From positions 1 through 57,404 of the forward strand of contig JADNYJ010000223.1 of the NCBI GenBank assembly GCA_015501075.1: 57,404 nt of DNA, given 5' to 3'. The position numbers were made by a program, and so were the translations under genes. Each line of letters starts with the position of its first letter. Position 1 is the stretch's first letter. The stretch is from Gymnopilus junonius (taxonomy: Eukaryota; Basidiomycota; Agaricomycetes; Agaricales; Galerinaceae). Below are positions 21,185 through 33,200 of this stretch, piece by piece. The notes beneath the pieces were generated by a model. That model saw only the letters and a program-made list of their open reading frames with translations. It made no database searches and was not told the origin of the DNA.

Positions 21185-22742
21185 CCAATGTGGCCCACGA
21201 TACTTTTGTAAAGTGCCTTCCAGCTGAGCTAATCTCATGAATGTTTGCATTTGCTTTCCAAGACTCCAAAGATCCTTTTCACAACAGTTATAATTCCTGG
21301 TTCCCTAAAATGCACAGTGTACCCCAGCTTTCTTGATCTCAGGTGTTTGCAAGGCATGGCAGGAAATGGCATTCAAAACGCCTGAACTGTGGACAATGGT
21401 CAACCTTTACATTTACTCTCTTGACAAGATACCACTGCTGAATGAGCTTGCAACGCAATGGCTGAAACATGCTGGAGAGCTCCCACTTAACATTTCCTTT
21501 TTCTATACTTATTCATCACCCCTACTGCCCTAGGCCTTGTGTTGCCCCCATCTGAAACAGTCAGATGCTATGTATTGCGATGGCAAACATTGAGACTTAC
21601 TCTCCCATGGATTTGGTATTCTGATATCTTTTGGCGACCTTGATTGCATGCCTTCCTTGGCAGTCTTGCAACTTTGGCCAAGGTTAGATGACTCTCCAAA
21701 TATTCTATATCATCTTCCAGAAACCCCTGCCCTTCAGGAATTATGAACCCAGGAATTTAAACCTCTGCTCACTGTTCATGAAGTGGGCATGCCATGTGAT
21801 GTTCTGACCATATTCAATGCTGGTATTGCCTGTGTATCTGACATCTTGGCAGTTCTGCAATTGGCTTCCAAGCTGGAAAATTGTGCTTTTGATATGCTTT
21901 ACCAAGACAACACTGCATATCCTATGACTTCAACAGTGTCTCATTCATTACTCAAAAACTTGACTCTGGTCATCAATGTGAATTATCTCCACCTTGAATA
22001 TTTTTTGGATCACCTAGCTCTACCTTCCTTGGAACAGCTTGTCTTCTTCAGACATCCAGAAAAGAATTTCATTGATAGAGCATGCACTGACCATATAATA
22101 TCATTTTTGCAGAGATCCAAGTGTACACTCCAGATGCTGAGATTCCATGCACTACCATTTCTTATACATGGCAACCTGCTCATCAAGATTCTGCAGCATG
22201 TTCCATCAGTCACCCACTTGGTATTAGAATGCCTTTATGATGATCAAGGCCTGGGAAAGACTCTAGCAATGAACAAGCTCTTTGGACAGTTCATAATGCT
22301 CAACCTACTGGAATCATCCTCATGGCTTGAAGAAGCAGAGCTTCTTCCCCATTTTCGCACCCTGGAAATCTTTGGTCCTTAGTCCTTCTCTTGGGAATGT
22401 TTTCTAGCTGCAATGAGCTCTTTGAGATCATGTATCAAGAAGAATGGCAATTCTGTTGAACTTGCTGCTGTGAAGAATCCTCAGCAACCTCATGCAAAAG
22501 TCAATATCTGCATGGTAATGGAGCATTGGAGTTGGACTGATTCTCTCGACTACATCCCTCAAAATGTTGCCTCATGCCTCACTGAAATCTGTGATGATGA
22601 TGATGATCAGGATTTTTCTTTATACATTCTAACCCAAGAGCAGGGTTTGGACTTGATTAAAGAATCCTTGTATTATCACAGTCAGGCATATATAGAACCA
22701 GAAATAGACTTAGGCATTTTTGGAGTGCAATTGACTGTGTAG
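21185..22742 (+). pseudogene. F-box-like / leucine-rich protein pseudogene (left copy)
   Basis: The plus strand reads an F-box-like start (CLPAELIS, then a TGA) near 21,215, and after a probable intron GVCKAWQEMAFKTPELWTMV (21,342-21,402) and WLKHAGELPLNISFF, the usual entry of Agaricomycete F-box proteins. Leucine-rich segments follow (21,783-22,382) and a conserved end, DSLDYIPQNVASCL ... EQGLDLIKESLYYHSQ (22,413-22,742). It is paralogous to 39283-41414 along its length. Stops and shifts break it, and it is markedly poor in CG, like element C beside it. It would have been a substrate adaptor of SCF ubiquitin ligases if functional. Confidence 0.7.
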
Positions 22743-22767
22743 AGTAAATATAGTTTGGACACAAATA

Positions 22768-23593
22768 TACTGTATCCAGCCCAGTAACGGGTCACACTGG
22801 GTAACGGGTCAAAAGCGATTTGCTTGACCAATTCTGAGAATTTTTACAAGCGGTTTTTTGAGCTTAATAGTAAAAACGTAGTAGGATATAGATTACATGA
22901 GTTTTCCCAAAAAAATTCATTTTTTCCACTCAAAATGGCCGATATTTTTTCTTGGTCCTAAATTCTGACCCAAAAATTGACACAAATGTAGCCTTGGCGG
23001 AAGACTGAAAGCACTGGGAGCCGTATAAACCTGCCTGAAATTTCCTCCAGTATGGAGAAGTACGATTGTACAATTTGTTTTGGAGGAAATGGAGTAGATA
23101 TTGTGTGAGCACCATGACAATCATGTGGGTCAGATGCCAAAAAGAGGAATTTTCAGCTACATTGTTGAGAGAATTAATCACTCATTACTCACTTTACAAA
23201 GATCAAGGCTAGCACATAATATCTCCTATTTTCAAAGTATCTACTACAATTTTTTTCATATTTTTAGAGTAAGAACTGAGCGTGAACGAGCGTCACCAAT
23301 TTGCTTCACTCTACGCATTGCGCTAAATATATCCCATTTAGGTCTGATCAAATGATAATTGGTAATGTAACCCATGTGACCCGTTTCCCAGGTTTCGGGT
23401 CAATTTGGGACTCTCCTCTGCAAAATATTCACTACCCAAGACAGAGCATTCCTAATTTTTTTTAAACCTCGTAGAAGCATCCCTCACCTCTGTGGTCACA
23501 TATTGGTCAAAAAACTAAGTGAATATCTTTACTCAGTGGAAAGCAATCTGCGAAAAGGTGCTGGGCTGACCCGTTACCGGGCTGGATATAGTA
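22768..23593. mobile_element. MITE-like inverted-repeat element
   Basis: 826 bp with about 27-bp terminal inverted repeats. The left starts TACTGTATCCAGCCCAGTAA and the right, read inward, TACTATATCCAGCCCGGTAA, both continuing with CGGGTCA. TA flanks both ends (22766-22767, 23594-23595). CGGGTCA/TGACCCG motifs recur inside (around 22,800 and 23,380-23,400). It has no coding capacity. The TA flank suggests a mariner-type MITE, though the superfamily is not certain. Confidence 0.6.
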
Positions 23594-23595
23594 TA

Positions 23596-25059
23596 CCTAA
23601 CTACCTAAGCCATGTACTCTACCCAAACAATTCTTCTCAACTTCTGTCCTTACTTCTTAGCAAAGACTAGCCAGTGTCGCTTACACAACGCTAGCAGACA
23701 ACATTTCAAGGCCATCATATCCAAGTCAAAAAACATCAAACCAAGATAGCTCAAGGCCTCAGAGACAGGTTCGGAAGACAGGATCCATAGAAGTTTAACA
23801 GAGTAACAAGGAGCAAGTTCTTACTGACGAAAAGTGGGAATACAACTAAGTTTACTCATTTTACTCATAGGCCCGAGGATCAAAATCATTTCTTGATGTT
23901 CTGTTATCGAAACTCAAAAGAACTCAATTCAGCTTGCAAAAACAAAAAAATGGACATCCCACCACTGCAGCCGAGAAACGATCGATCAATACAGAGCGTA
24001 AAACAAAAACAGTAGCAGGTAGCTAGAGAGAGGAAACAAAAATGTAAACATGTAAACAACTAGTTGATAAAGGAAAAAGGAAAAAGGAACAAGAAAAATA
24101 AAACAAGAGGGTAAGGTAAGGTAAACAGGTAAACTTTAATGCAATGCAAGACGAGAGGGAGGAGGAGGAGGGGGTAGTAAGTAGATATGTTAAAACAACA
24201 AGCGGGGTGTGAAGCCGTATAGAAGAGGTGTTAAAAGATCAAAATCAAAGGTATGGATGTAAAAAAACAAAAACAAAAACAAAATAGATCACAGGTTGTT
24301 GAGAGAAAGAAAATGGAAAAGGAAAGAAAAGGAATAAAACAAAGATAAGACGAACAGGAAAAGAAGGAAAAGAAACAAAGAAAAAAAAGACCAAAGCAAG
24401 AGGAGATATGAGGAAGGAAAGCAGAATACAGAAAGAGAAAAAAAAGGAAAAGACGGCAGGGGGAATCTAAGTAGATGGCAGTAGAACAAGAAACGACGAA
24501 AAATACGGGGGGTAATGGGGGTAATGAAACCTAACCATGACGGTGAGGTAAGGTGAAGGTGAGATGGTGAGGGAGGTTATTTGGCTCCAGGTAACTGGTA
24601 ACTTGTGGTGTGGTGGTGGTGGGGAATAAAACAAACAAAAAAAACGACTACAGCGCATCGTGATTCGGGATTAGATCGGATGCCTGCTTTTTGACTAGTG
24701 TGGGATATAGATACGCGCTGTGGGGGGGCACGATTACGATGCGATGTGAGCGCTTGAACGTTGAATGGTTGGTTGAATGTCGAGTGCAGTGGATGCGGCA
24801 GATCCAAAGCAGAGGGATATATGGTGATGAGCGGGTATGGCAAATGCTAGTATGAGGAAGAATGACAAGGAGGAGAGGGTGGAGGATGCGTGGGATAGAG
24901 GAGGATGGAGGAGGGTAGACGTACACAACATAAAACAAAAAAAAAACGCAGAAGAAAAAAACAAGCAATAAACGATAAACCAACAAACACCGTACACCAA
25001 AACAAAACCACTAACGCCAACGCCGACACCCACTGATACCCACCCCCCAACTCCTAGCG
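23596..25059. other. Intergenic stretch downstream of the LisH gene
   Basis: No gene-like frame. It is A- and purine-rich on the plus strand (24,040-24,460), so pyrimidine-rich on the transcribed strand, and probably contains the 3' untranslated region and poly(A) site of the minus-strand gene ending at 25060. Confidence 0.5.
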
Positions 25060-28000
25060 TCACTTGAGATCCAAACTCGCACCGACATCATCAGGATTAA
25101 ACCACTGCCCAAAGTCCCTCTCGAAATTAATATCTCCATCAGGTCTAAACAGCGTCGCAGCATCAAACTCGTCCATCCCACCCGACATGATACCGGGGAA
25201 GCCGTCGAATAGCATATCCGTCCCGCCCATACCCCCTAATCCCATGTTCGGCGGGGGCATACCAAGTAGGGTGTTGGACATCATGCTGTTCATGGGATTT
25301 GGGGGAGGAGGCTGTTGTTGTTGCTGTTGTGACGGTCCGCCGGAGGGTGGCTGACCAGGTTGTCCGCCACCCTGCTGCTGTTGTTGTTGATGTTGAGGAT
25401 TCGGTTGATTACCAGGTACAGGCGTAGGCGGAGCAGTACCACCACCACTACCAGGCGGAGGACCAGCGCTCCCAGGAGGCGGGGGTCCATTCCTAGGCGA
25501 CCCATCAGGATTATGACCCTGCTGCCCCTGGCCCTGCTGTTGCTGCTGTTGTTGTTGTCCTTGCGGTCCTGGTCCTCCTCCTCCCCCCGGTCCTTTCCCC
25601 CCCCCTTCTTGTTTATTACCATCCTTCGGCTGTCCACCCATCGCAGGTGACTGTGGTGGAGGCATCATATTACCCCCGCCGCCACCGCCACCTCCAGGTG
25701 GCTTGTTCCCCATCCGCGTAAGCGGCGCCGTGCTGAACTGCAGTGCGCCCTGCGGTGGGGGCGGCCCTCCAGGAGGACCGCCGCCAAACGGATGATCTTG
25801 CCCTGGTCCACCCCCAGGAGGCCCACCAGGTCCTTTTTGTATCCTGTACATCGGCTGTAAAAAGGAAAACAGTAACATGAAAATCGTCAGCAAGCGATCG
25901 AGCGAAAGAAAGTTGGAAAGAAAGAGGACGCGTACATTCATCTGTCCCTGCGGACCACCCATCATCATATTACCCGGCCCAGGCCCAGGACCACCAGGAT
26001 GCATACCCATACCCATCATCGCACCCCCCGGCGGGGGATGCTGTTGCTGTCCAGGACCACCAGGACCCCCTTGCGGCCCTCCAGGCCCGCCCATCGACTG
26101 CATGCCATGGCGCATGAGCATCATCGCGTTGATCTGCTGCTGCTGCTGCTGCTGGGTCATCGACTGAGGTTGACCTTGACCTGGACCTTGTGGTGGTGGC
26201 TGCTGCTGTGAGGGCTGACCACCGCCGCCGGGTTGTTGTTGAGGCTGTGGACCAGGTTGCCCGGGATGGTGTGGGTATGTATTCATGGGTGCCATGGAAG
26301 GTGTATCCGCTGGCGACCTCCGCTGTCGTTTTCGTTCAGGAGGGGAAGAATCATTACGTGGTAACATCTCATGCTACAATGCAGACGCGCGTCAATTCCT
26401 TTTCCCTTTAGTAAGAACAACAGAGCAAAAAATACCGACCTCTTCACCAGGCGATGTACTGCTCCTCTTGCCTCCTCTCTGAGACCGTTGACCTTGCTGT
26501 TGCCCAGACGGACCCTGCATCATCGGGCCCTTGCCTTGCTGACTTGTAGGCCTTGATCTCCATAGGCTCAACATCTTGTTCTGCAATTTAAGTGAGGCGA
26601 GTGAGTATATGCGTTGGAAATATTAAAATAGATAAGTAAAACAAAATAGAATAAAGACAAAAAAGAAATTAGGACGAGGAGGAACAAAACGAAAAACCCA
26701 AACAAAAAAAGCCTCACCTTCTCGGCCGAATTCATAGTAGATATATTCTTCCCGCCCAGCCCCATGTCCACCCTCATCTGCTCAAACTCGGCATTCGGAA
26801 TTTGCATAATCTCATTATTAATCGCATTGTCGCTCATCTGCCCTCCCCCTGGACCACCAGAAGGACCCGGCCCGGGACCCGGACCCATCATCATCCCGCC
26901 CATCCCGCCCATTCCACTCATCCCGCCATTGAAGCCATGTTCATCCCGCCCATGTTCCCCATAGGACCCATGGAACCCATAGACCCCATCCCACTCATCG
27001 GGCCCATATTCATCCCGCCCATTGGACCCATGCTCCCCATGCTCCCCATCCCCATCCCACCGAGTCCCCCCATCCCGCCTGGCTGCCCGGGATTAGGTCC
27101 GCCCAGCCCAGGCGTCTGGCGCGCAGAGAGAGATGGGCTTGGGTGGGTCATCATCCCATTGTTATTATTTTGCCGTTGTTATTACTATTCCTAGGCGTCG
27201 TCGCTCGACTCGGTGGTCGTCCACCGCCGCCACCGTTTGAGGGCCCTCCAGGTGGTCCTCCTTGTCCAGGCTGTCCTTGTCCTTGTCCTTGGAACCCAGG
27301 TGTAGGAGGCTGTGAGCCATTCACACTAGGCGGCGGGGGCATCGCGCCTCTCATACGCGGAGACGGTCCTGGTCCCGGTCCAGGACCCAACTGCGCCATC
27401 GGTGCTTGTCCTGGACCCCCTTGCCCGCCTGGTCCTCCTCCTCCTTGCTGCTGATGTTGATGTCCAGGCGAATGAGCCATCGGCGGACTATGTCCATGAC
27501 TATGATGGAATGGCAACGGTGGAGGCGGGGGGCCGCCTCCCCCCCAGGACCTCCTGGCGGCCCAATTGGCCTCTGCTGGGGGTGCCCACCGTTCATCATC
27601 GGCCCACCACCCCCAGGTCCATGCCCACCAGGACCACCATGACCTCCAGGCCGTGTTGTACAGACATACCCGTCATCGTAAACTGCATAGGAGGCTGCTG
27701 TGGTCCACCTGGCTGTCCAGGCTGCTGGCTGCTGCTGTGGCGGCCCTTGTCCTTGTCCTTGACCAGGTCCAGAAGGCCCACCTCCCGCCGATATCGGGAT
27801 CCCATTCGTCAGCGGCAACCCTTGTTGGTGAGATGATGATGATGACGAAGAAGCCGTAGGCTGCTGCTGCTGCTGCGGACCTCCAGGTGCACCCACACTC
27901 ACGACTCCGCCCATACCCGCAAAATTCATCTGCGATGGACCCGGCTGCTGCTGCTGACCGGGCTGAGGCGGTAATCCCGACCCCGAGACGCCATTCGGCA

Positions 28001-28872
28001 TTGCAGTGCTCCCGTTAGTATATGCAGAGGGCGGCCGGGGCATCCCACCGCCGCCCATGGAGGGTGGAAGTCCATTAAGCCTCGACATCCCTTGAGGCGG
28101 AGGGGGCGGGGGCCCTTGTTGTTGTGGTTGTCCTGGGCCTCCTGGGCCGCCTAGGCTGCCTTGTTGGAGTGAGCCTGGGGGACCAAGTTGGCCGGGTTGT
28201 GGTGGTGGTGGGAGAGGTTGGCCAGGCCGTTGGTGTTGAGGAGGAAGTGCGTTGGTGCGTTGCGCTGCTAATTGTTGTTGATGCTGTGAGGTAAAGAAAA
28301 AGAAAGGCACGAGGTCAAAACGAAGATGAACGGATGAATGGGCATCTAGGACGTTACCTGGACGTATAAAATCCCATCGTCCGAGTTCGTATTCCCCGAC
28401 TTGGCCTGGAAGAGTACCCAGAACACACTCCACCATCTAGAATGGGCGCACAAGAATTAATGATTCATGAAAAGTAAAAAAAGTAAAAGTGAAGAAGGAT
28501 GGGATAGGATGAAGAAGAACCAGACGCACTCGAAGAGTAAACCTTGCTTGGCATTAATCGGTGGAATCGGGTCGGTCGTGATCTCGGCCTCGACCAAAAG
28601 CTGACTAGCCGTCTTATGGAACCCGCGTTTATGGCAATAATCGTAGATGTAAATATTAAACCTGTTAAAAAAATCGTAAATACAACAGCACGATGAGCAG
28701 TATAAACGCAACAACACACGCACATCTTGTCGCCTTCCCATGACAGCGATTGGTTTGAGTTGGACTGTGATGAATCCGTTTGCATAGGCGAGGGGTGCTG
28801 CTGCTGTTGAGGCGGCATGCCGGAGGATGACGATGAGGCCGAGGGTGGTGGTGGTGGCGGAAGACTAGCCAT
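25060..28872 (-). CDS. LisH-domain transcriptional regulator, Flo8/SSDP-like
   Basis: Exons on the minus strand: 28724-28872, 28530-28661, 28358-28436, 26718-28283, 26440-26580, 25936-26373, 25060-25854. After a short Ser/Pro/Gln-rich start come a LisH motif (FNIYIYDYCHKRGFHKTASQLLVEAEI, residues ~50-76) and the companion motif LLFEWWSVFWVLFQAKSG (residues ~91-108), the arrangement of fungal Flo8/Som1-like and animal SSDP proteins. The rest is a long Gln/Pro/Gly/Met-rich low-complexity region, with a basic segment ERKRQRR and a conserved acidic C-terminus (GDINFERDFGQWFNPDDVGASLD). Such proteins act in the nucleus as co-regulators of development and adhesion. Exon 4 changes frame about five times at short runs (near 27,725, 27,655, 27,535, 27,165 and 26,935), so sequence errors or decay are present. 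Exons 1-3 join perfectly in phase. Confidence 0.8.
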
Positions 28873-30245
28873 GCTGTTGTCAGCGTGGTTGTGGTTATGG
28901 TTATGATTGTGAGTGTGGTTGGTGTTGTTAGAGCTATAGTTGTCAGTGTGCTGGTGATTAACGGAAAAGATGAAGCCACGGATGGCACCCGCTGCAGAAT
29001 CGTTTGTGGCCGCCGTCGTCGTCTTCTTTCTTCGCAGTAGCGAGGGAGAGGTAAGGGGGGGTTTGATAGATTATTAGAAATAAAACGTTTGCGCTACGGG
29101 CTGCGTTTTTTTGCGTCTCGGAGTTTTACGATCGCAAGCTGTTGCTTCTTCAAACGCCTTCGCCTTCTTCAGGTGCTGTGTGGTATACAGGGGTGTGTTA
29201 GCAGCCTCTGCACGTGCGTGCGTGCGTGTTGCAGCGGGGCAGGTGAGCAGGGCTGGTCGAAGGGAAAAAGGAAAAAGGTAAGGCGAGGGAAGGGGTATGT
29301 TATGCGATGTGATGTATTCCTCGATTGTGTGATGTGTGAACCCCTTCGCTGCGTGGTAAAAAAGCCGAGGGGAAGAAAAGAGGAAGGTGGCCGCCAAAGA
29401 AAGAATGGATAAAAGAGGACAATGGAAGGAAAAGAAGAATGTGAGGTGAGGTGTGTTGTGTGCGTGTGTGTGCGTGAGCGTTGCGGGATGATGATGATGA
29501 TGATGAAAGGATAAAAAGGAAAGTCAAGGATGAGTTATGACTTGGAATTTGCTGTGTCAGTGTGTATGTATGTAGTCAGTCACTGTGGGAGCCACCTGAG
29601 CTGAGGGGAGGCGTGCGTGCGTGTGCCGGGCGTGTGGGATCCGCACTGCAACAGGGTCCGAATTCGGGCGCGGCTTAGGGCTTGGGCTGCGGTGGTATCG
29701 ATGGCAGGCAGATAAGTATGAGAGAAAAGACAAGAAAAAAGCAAAGAGGTCCGGGGGAATCTGCAATCGCACAGGACCCTGAGCTAAATACGGGGGGAGG
29801 GAAAGGGAAGAGCAAACGTGCTGAGCTGGCTGGGTTTTAACCTTGCCCCCGAGCTGAGCTGAGCTTTTTGCTGTGCTGCGCCTTTTCCACAGTAACCAAC
29901 AACTTGACTGTCGACAACCAAAACGAACTCGACCAACCGACGACCAACGACCGTCGTCTAGGGCGCACCACAAGTCGAAGAAAAAAAAAAGGTGCTGAGG
30001 CGGAGAAGAGACGGGAGTGAGCTGGGCTGGGTCTTTCGAGAAACCAAATAGTGGGAAACAACTATCACTGTTCCATTCATTCATTCCGTTTCATCTCCGT
30101 CCGTCCATACCATGCCAATGCCAATCCAAATGCCAACAAAATTTTTGTTAATTTATCATACAACTATTACTACCATTATAATCATTATAAAGTACACCAC
30201 CACTCCAACCATGGGACAAAAAGCAAACCCACTTAGACTGTATCA
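28873..30245. other. Upstream region of the LisH gene
   Basis: 1.4 kb between the LisH start codon and the stop codon of the next minus-strand gene. It contains no convincing coding exon: open frames here are low-complexity and start at non-ATG codons. TG/GT and GAT repeats (29,450-29,510) and pyrimidine tracts suggest a long 5' leader and promoter, as is usual for developmental regulators. Confidence 0.5.
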
Positions 30246-33200
30246 TCAATGCCTCCGAACAACCGCGACCTGAAAATCCCATCCACCCGCCAGGTACTTG
30301 ATCTCCAACAACCTCCGTATCTCCCTCCACCCTTCCCTCTTCCCCCCCATGTCCTCACCAGTGACAACATAAATAAAATCAGCAGGCGACAGCAGCGATC
30401 TCAGCAATGACCCGATCAAAAATGCGATCAGCCCGACCAGCAGCACCGTGGACAGCGGGTACAAGCCCCTTCCCAGTCCCATTCCTTGCCCTGCGCTCAG
30501 AGTGCTAGTAGTAGAAGTAGAAGGTCCTGGGCCACCGGTAGTTTCTTGCGTAGCGGTAACAGTAGAAGCAGACCTAGCCTTCGTATTATTGATACCGGAA
30601 GCGCTATCCGAATTCGAATTCTTCTTCGAATCTTCATGCTGAGGCCGAGCCAGCTTAATTCCTGACGTCTGCTCATCACCAGTGCTAGCTGGATTTGCAT
30701 CATCCTTGACACCACCACCAGAGCCGAATCGGACTAGGGGGTTCATATTCACTCCCAAGAACCCAAAGCCTAAAAACCCTCCAGGCCCAGCAGCAGATGA
30801 CGCAGCCCCGACTTGATTACCCAAAGGAGGTCCTCCACCGGCGCCCTCTGACGACTTCGGCTGTTCAAGACCGAAAAAAACGTCATTCAAAAATTCGATA
30901 ATCGGACCAAACGCGTGCGCGTGCGAGGGAGCGAGGCGTCAATCGGCATCGTATCGAAAAGTCAACGCGACAGCGAAGCACCGAAGGAGAACAAGTGCGT
31001 GACCGACCGACCGAGCAAAAAAGTAAAATGGACAAGAAAAAGGAACACAAATCAGCATTCACCACGTCACCAATTCATTGGCAAAAAAAAGGAAAGAAAA
31101 GCGCACATACCATCCCAATCGGCGAATCCTCGCCATTCCTAAATTTCCCCTCACTTACCCCCTCCTTCCCTTTCCCCTTCTCACCACCCTCACCCTCACC
31201 CTTCACAGCAGCAGCAGAATCCTTATCTCCCACCACACCACCCCTAGCACCTGACCCCGACCCCAACAATCCGGAATCAGAAGATCCCAAAATAATCGAG
31301 CTCGGAGGAGGCAGCGGCACCAGAAGATCATCGGCGACGCCAACGGGCGCCTTCAGTTCCTCCGGCATCGTTTCCGATTCGTTCGGCGTCTTGGTTCTAT
31401 AGATAGATATTTGCATTAGTTATCTTTTTCCCTTTATGAAGTCAGAGAGGCAAGAAATGATGATAATGATGATGATGGTTGGTTGGAACGTGATAAAGGA
31501 AATAAATGGATGAATGAAATGAGGGTGTTCATAATAGTCATGTCTTCGTAAAAGCGGGAATTAAGAGAATAGGAAGACAAGGTGGAGGCACAAAAAAAAA
31601 AGAAAGAAAAATGAGATTAACGACAGTCGTCGAGAACGAACCAGAACATCCAGACCCAACCATGTCGAACAGAGAGAGGGGGGAAGGAAAAAAACCCACC
31701 TAACAAGCACCCCCATCCTTCCAACCCTATCATCGACCAACTCCTCCCTCCCAAGACTGCTCAAACTCTCCTTCTCACCGAGCACCCTCTTCTCCTCCCC
31801 ATTCACCCTCACCACCATTCCACCTCCATTCCCCGTTTTACTTGTCCCCTTGGAAGCAGATCCAGAACTGACTGAAGAGCCCGACGTTCCACCTCCAGGC
31901 AGAGGAGAAACAACCAGATCGACAACGACGCCTGTCTTCTCAAGGACGTCCAACCACTCTGGTCTCCCCTCCTTCTCCTTCTCCTTGTCTCTATCTTTCT
32001 CCTTCGCCGCCTTATTCTTTTCTCTGTCCTTGTCCTTCTCCGAGACAGACACCGGCCTCTGCATGAGCGGATCCTCCCACCCTTCGTCCTTATCCTCCTC
32101 CATGTGCTGGTGCCGACAGTATTTCCAGGTAGGCAACGACACCCTGATCAAATGCCTCATCGCCCGCGCGTCACCAGGCCCATCGCACTCCGACAAGCTC
32201 GAAGAGTGCAGTGGTGACGAAGGCAGGGTGTAGAGGGTGGTTATGAATGGCATCTCGATGTTTGCATTTGCATTTGATAACGAGGAGGAGGACGCGTCGG
32301 TAGTTGTAGTAGTAGTGGTCGCAGTCGGACCAGAATCAAAACCAGAATCCAACTTGTTCAACCCAATCGCTTCCAAATTCTCAGGCTTCAAGGCATCCCT
32401 CCTTCTCGCCTTCACATCGACCCTATACCCCTTCCCACTCCCACTAGCAATGGCATTGGCATTAGCGGTAGCCCCAGCAGCACAAAACATCCTCGAATCA
32501 ACCACAACCTCCATAAGCACGAGGTCCCCATTGCCCTCCTTTGGCCTCGTGATCTTCGCTTTGGAAGTCGAGCGGTGCAACACAGCAGCGCTCGTCGTCC
32601 TTCCTCTAACTACCGGCTGAAGCTGGGTATCAGAAGAGGACGAGGAGGAAGGAAGAGGAGGAGAAAAATAGGGGGTCTGCGACTGGGAATACCCGTGTCC
32701 ACTCAGCAACCCAGAGCTGGACGAAGCAGCGCGCTGCCTCATCTTTGGAGGAGAGGCGGACAGTGAGGCGGAAGATGAAGATTGACGGCCATGTGAATGA
32801 GGAGAGTGGGAAAGAGGAGGTCGAGTAGGAGAAACAGAGGTAGAAGCTCTTAGTGCAGTAGTATTAGTATTGTTCGCAATCTTGTGATTATGAGGCGGAT
32901 TCAAAGAAGGAAACGCAGTAGGTGCGGGCGTGACAATCATAGACCCAGGCATAGGCGGCATAGGCGTCAACGCTATACTTATGCTTGAAGACATCGCCGA
33001 TGCGTCGTGATCATGGTCAAAGTCATGGCTTTGTTCAGGACCCATAAGCGTCGCCTCGCTACCAGCAGAGTGAACAGTATTAGACAACGACGCGTCGGAA
33101 GGCAGCCTCTGTCTCTCGCCATCCCTCTTGCTCGGACTAGGACTGCCCAACGGAAGCCTACTTGGTCTAGGCGTGATAGACGTTGTCGAAATTTCCTTAT

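Noticed and set aside
22768..23593. Helitron
   Set aside because: The element has long terminal inverted repeats and no CTRR hairpin end, which does not fit a helitron.
25360..25650. Plus-strand frames opposite the LisH gene
   Set aside because: Arg/Leu-rich low-complexity sequence is the antisense shadow of CAG/CCN repeats.
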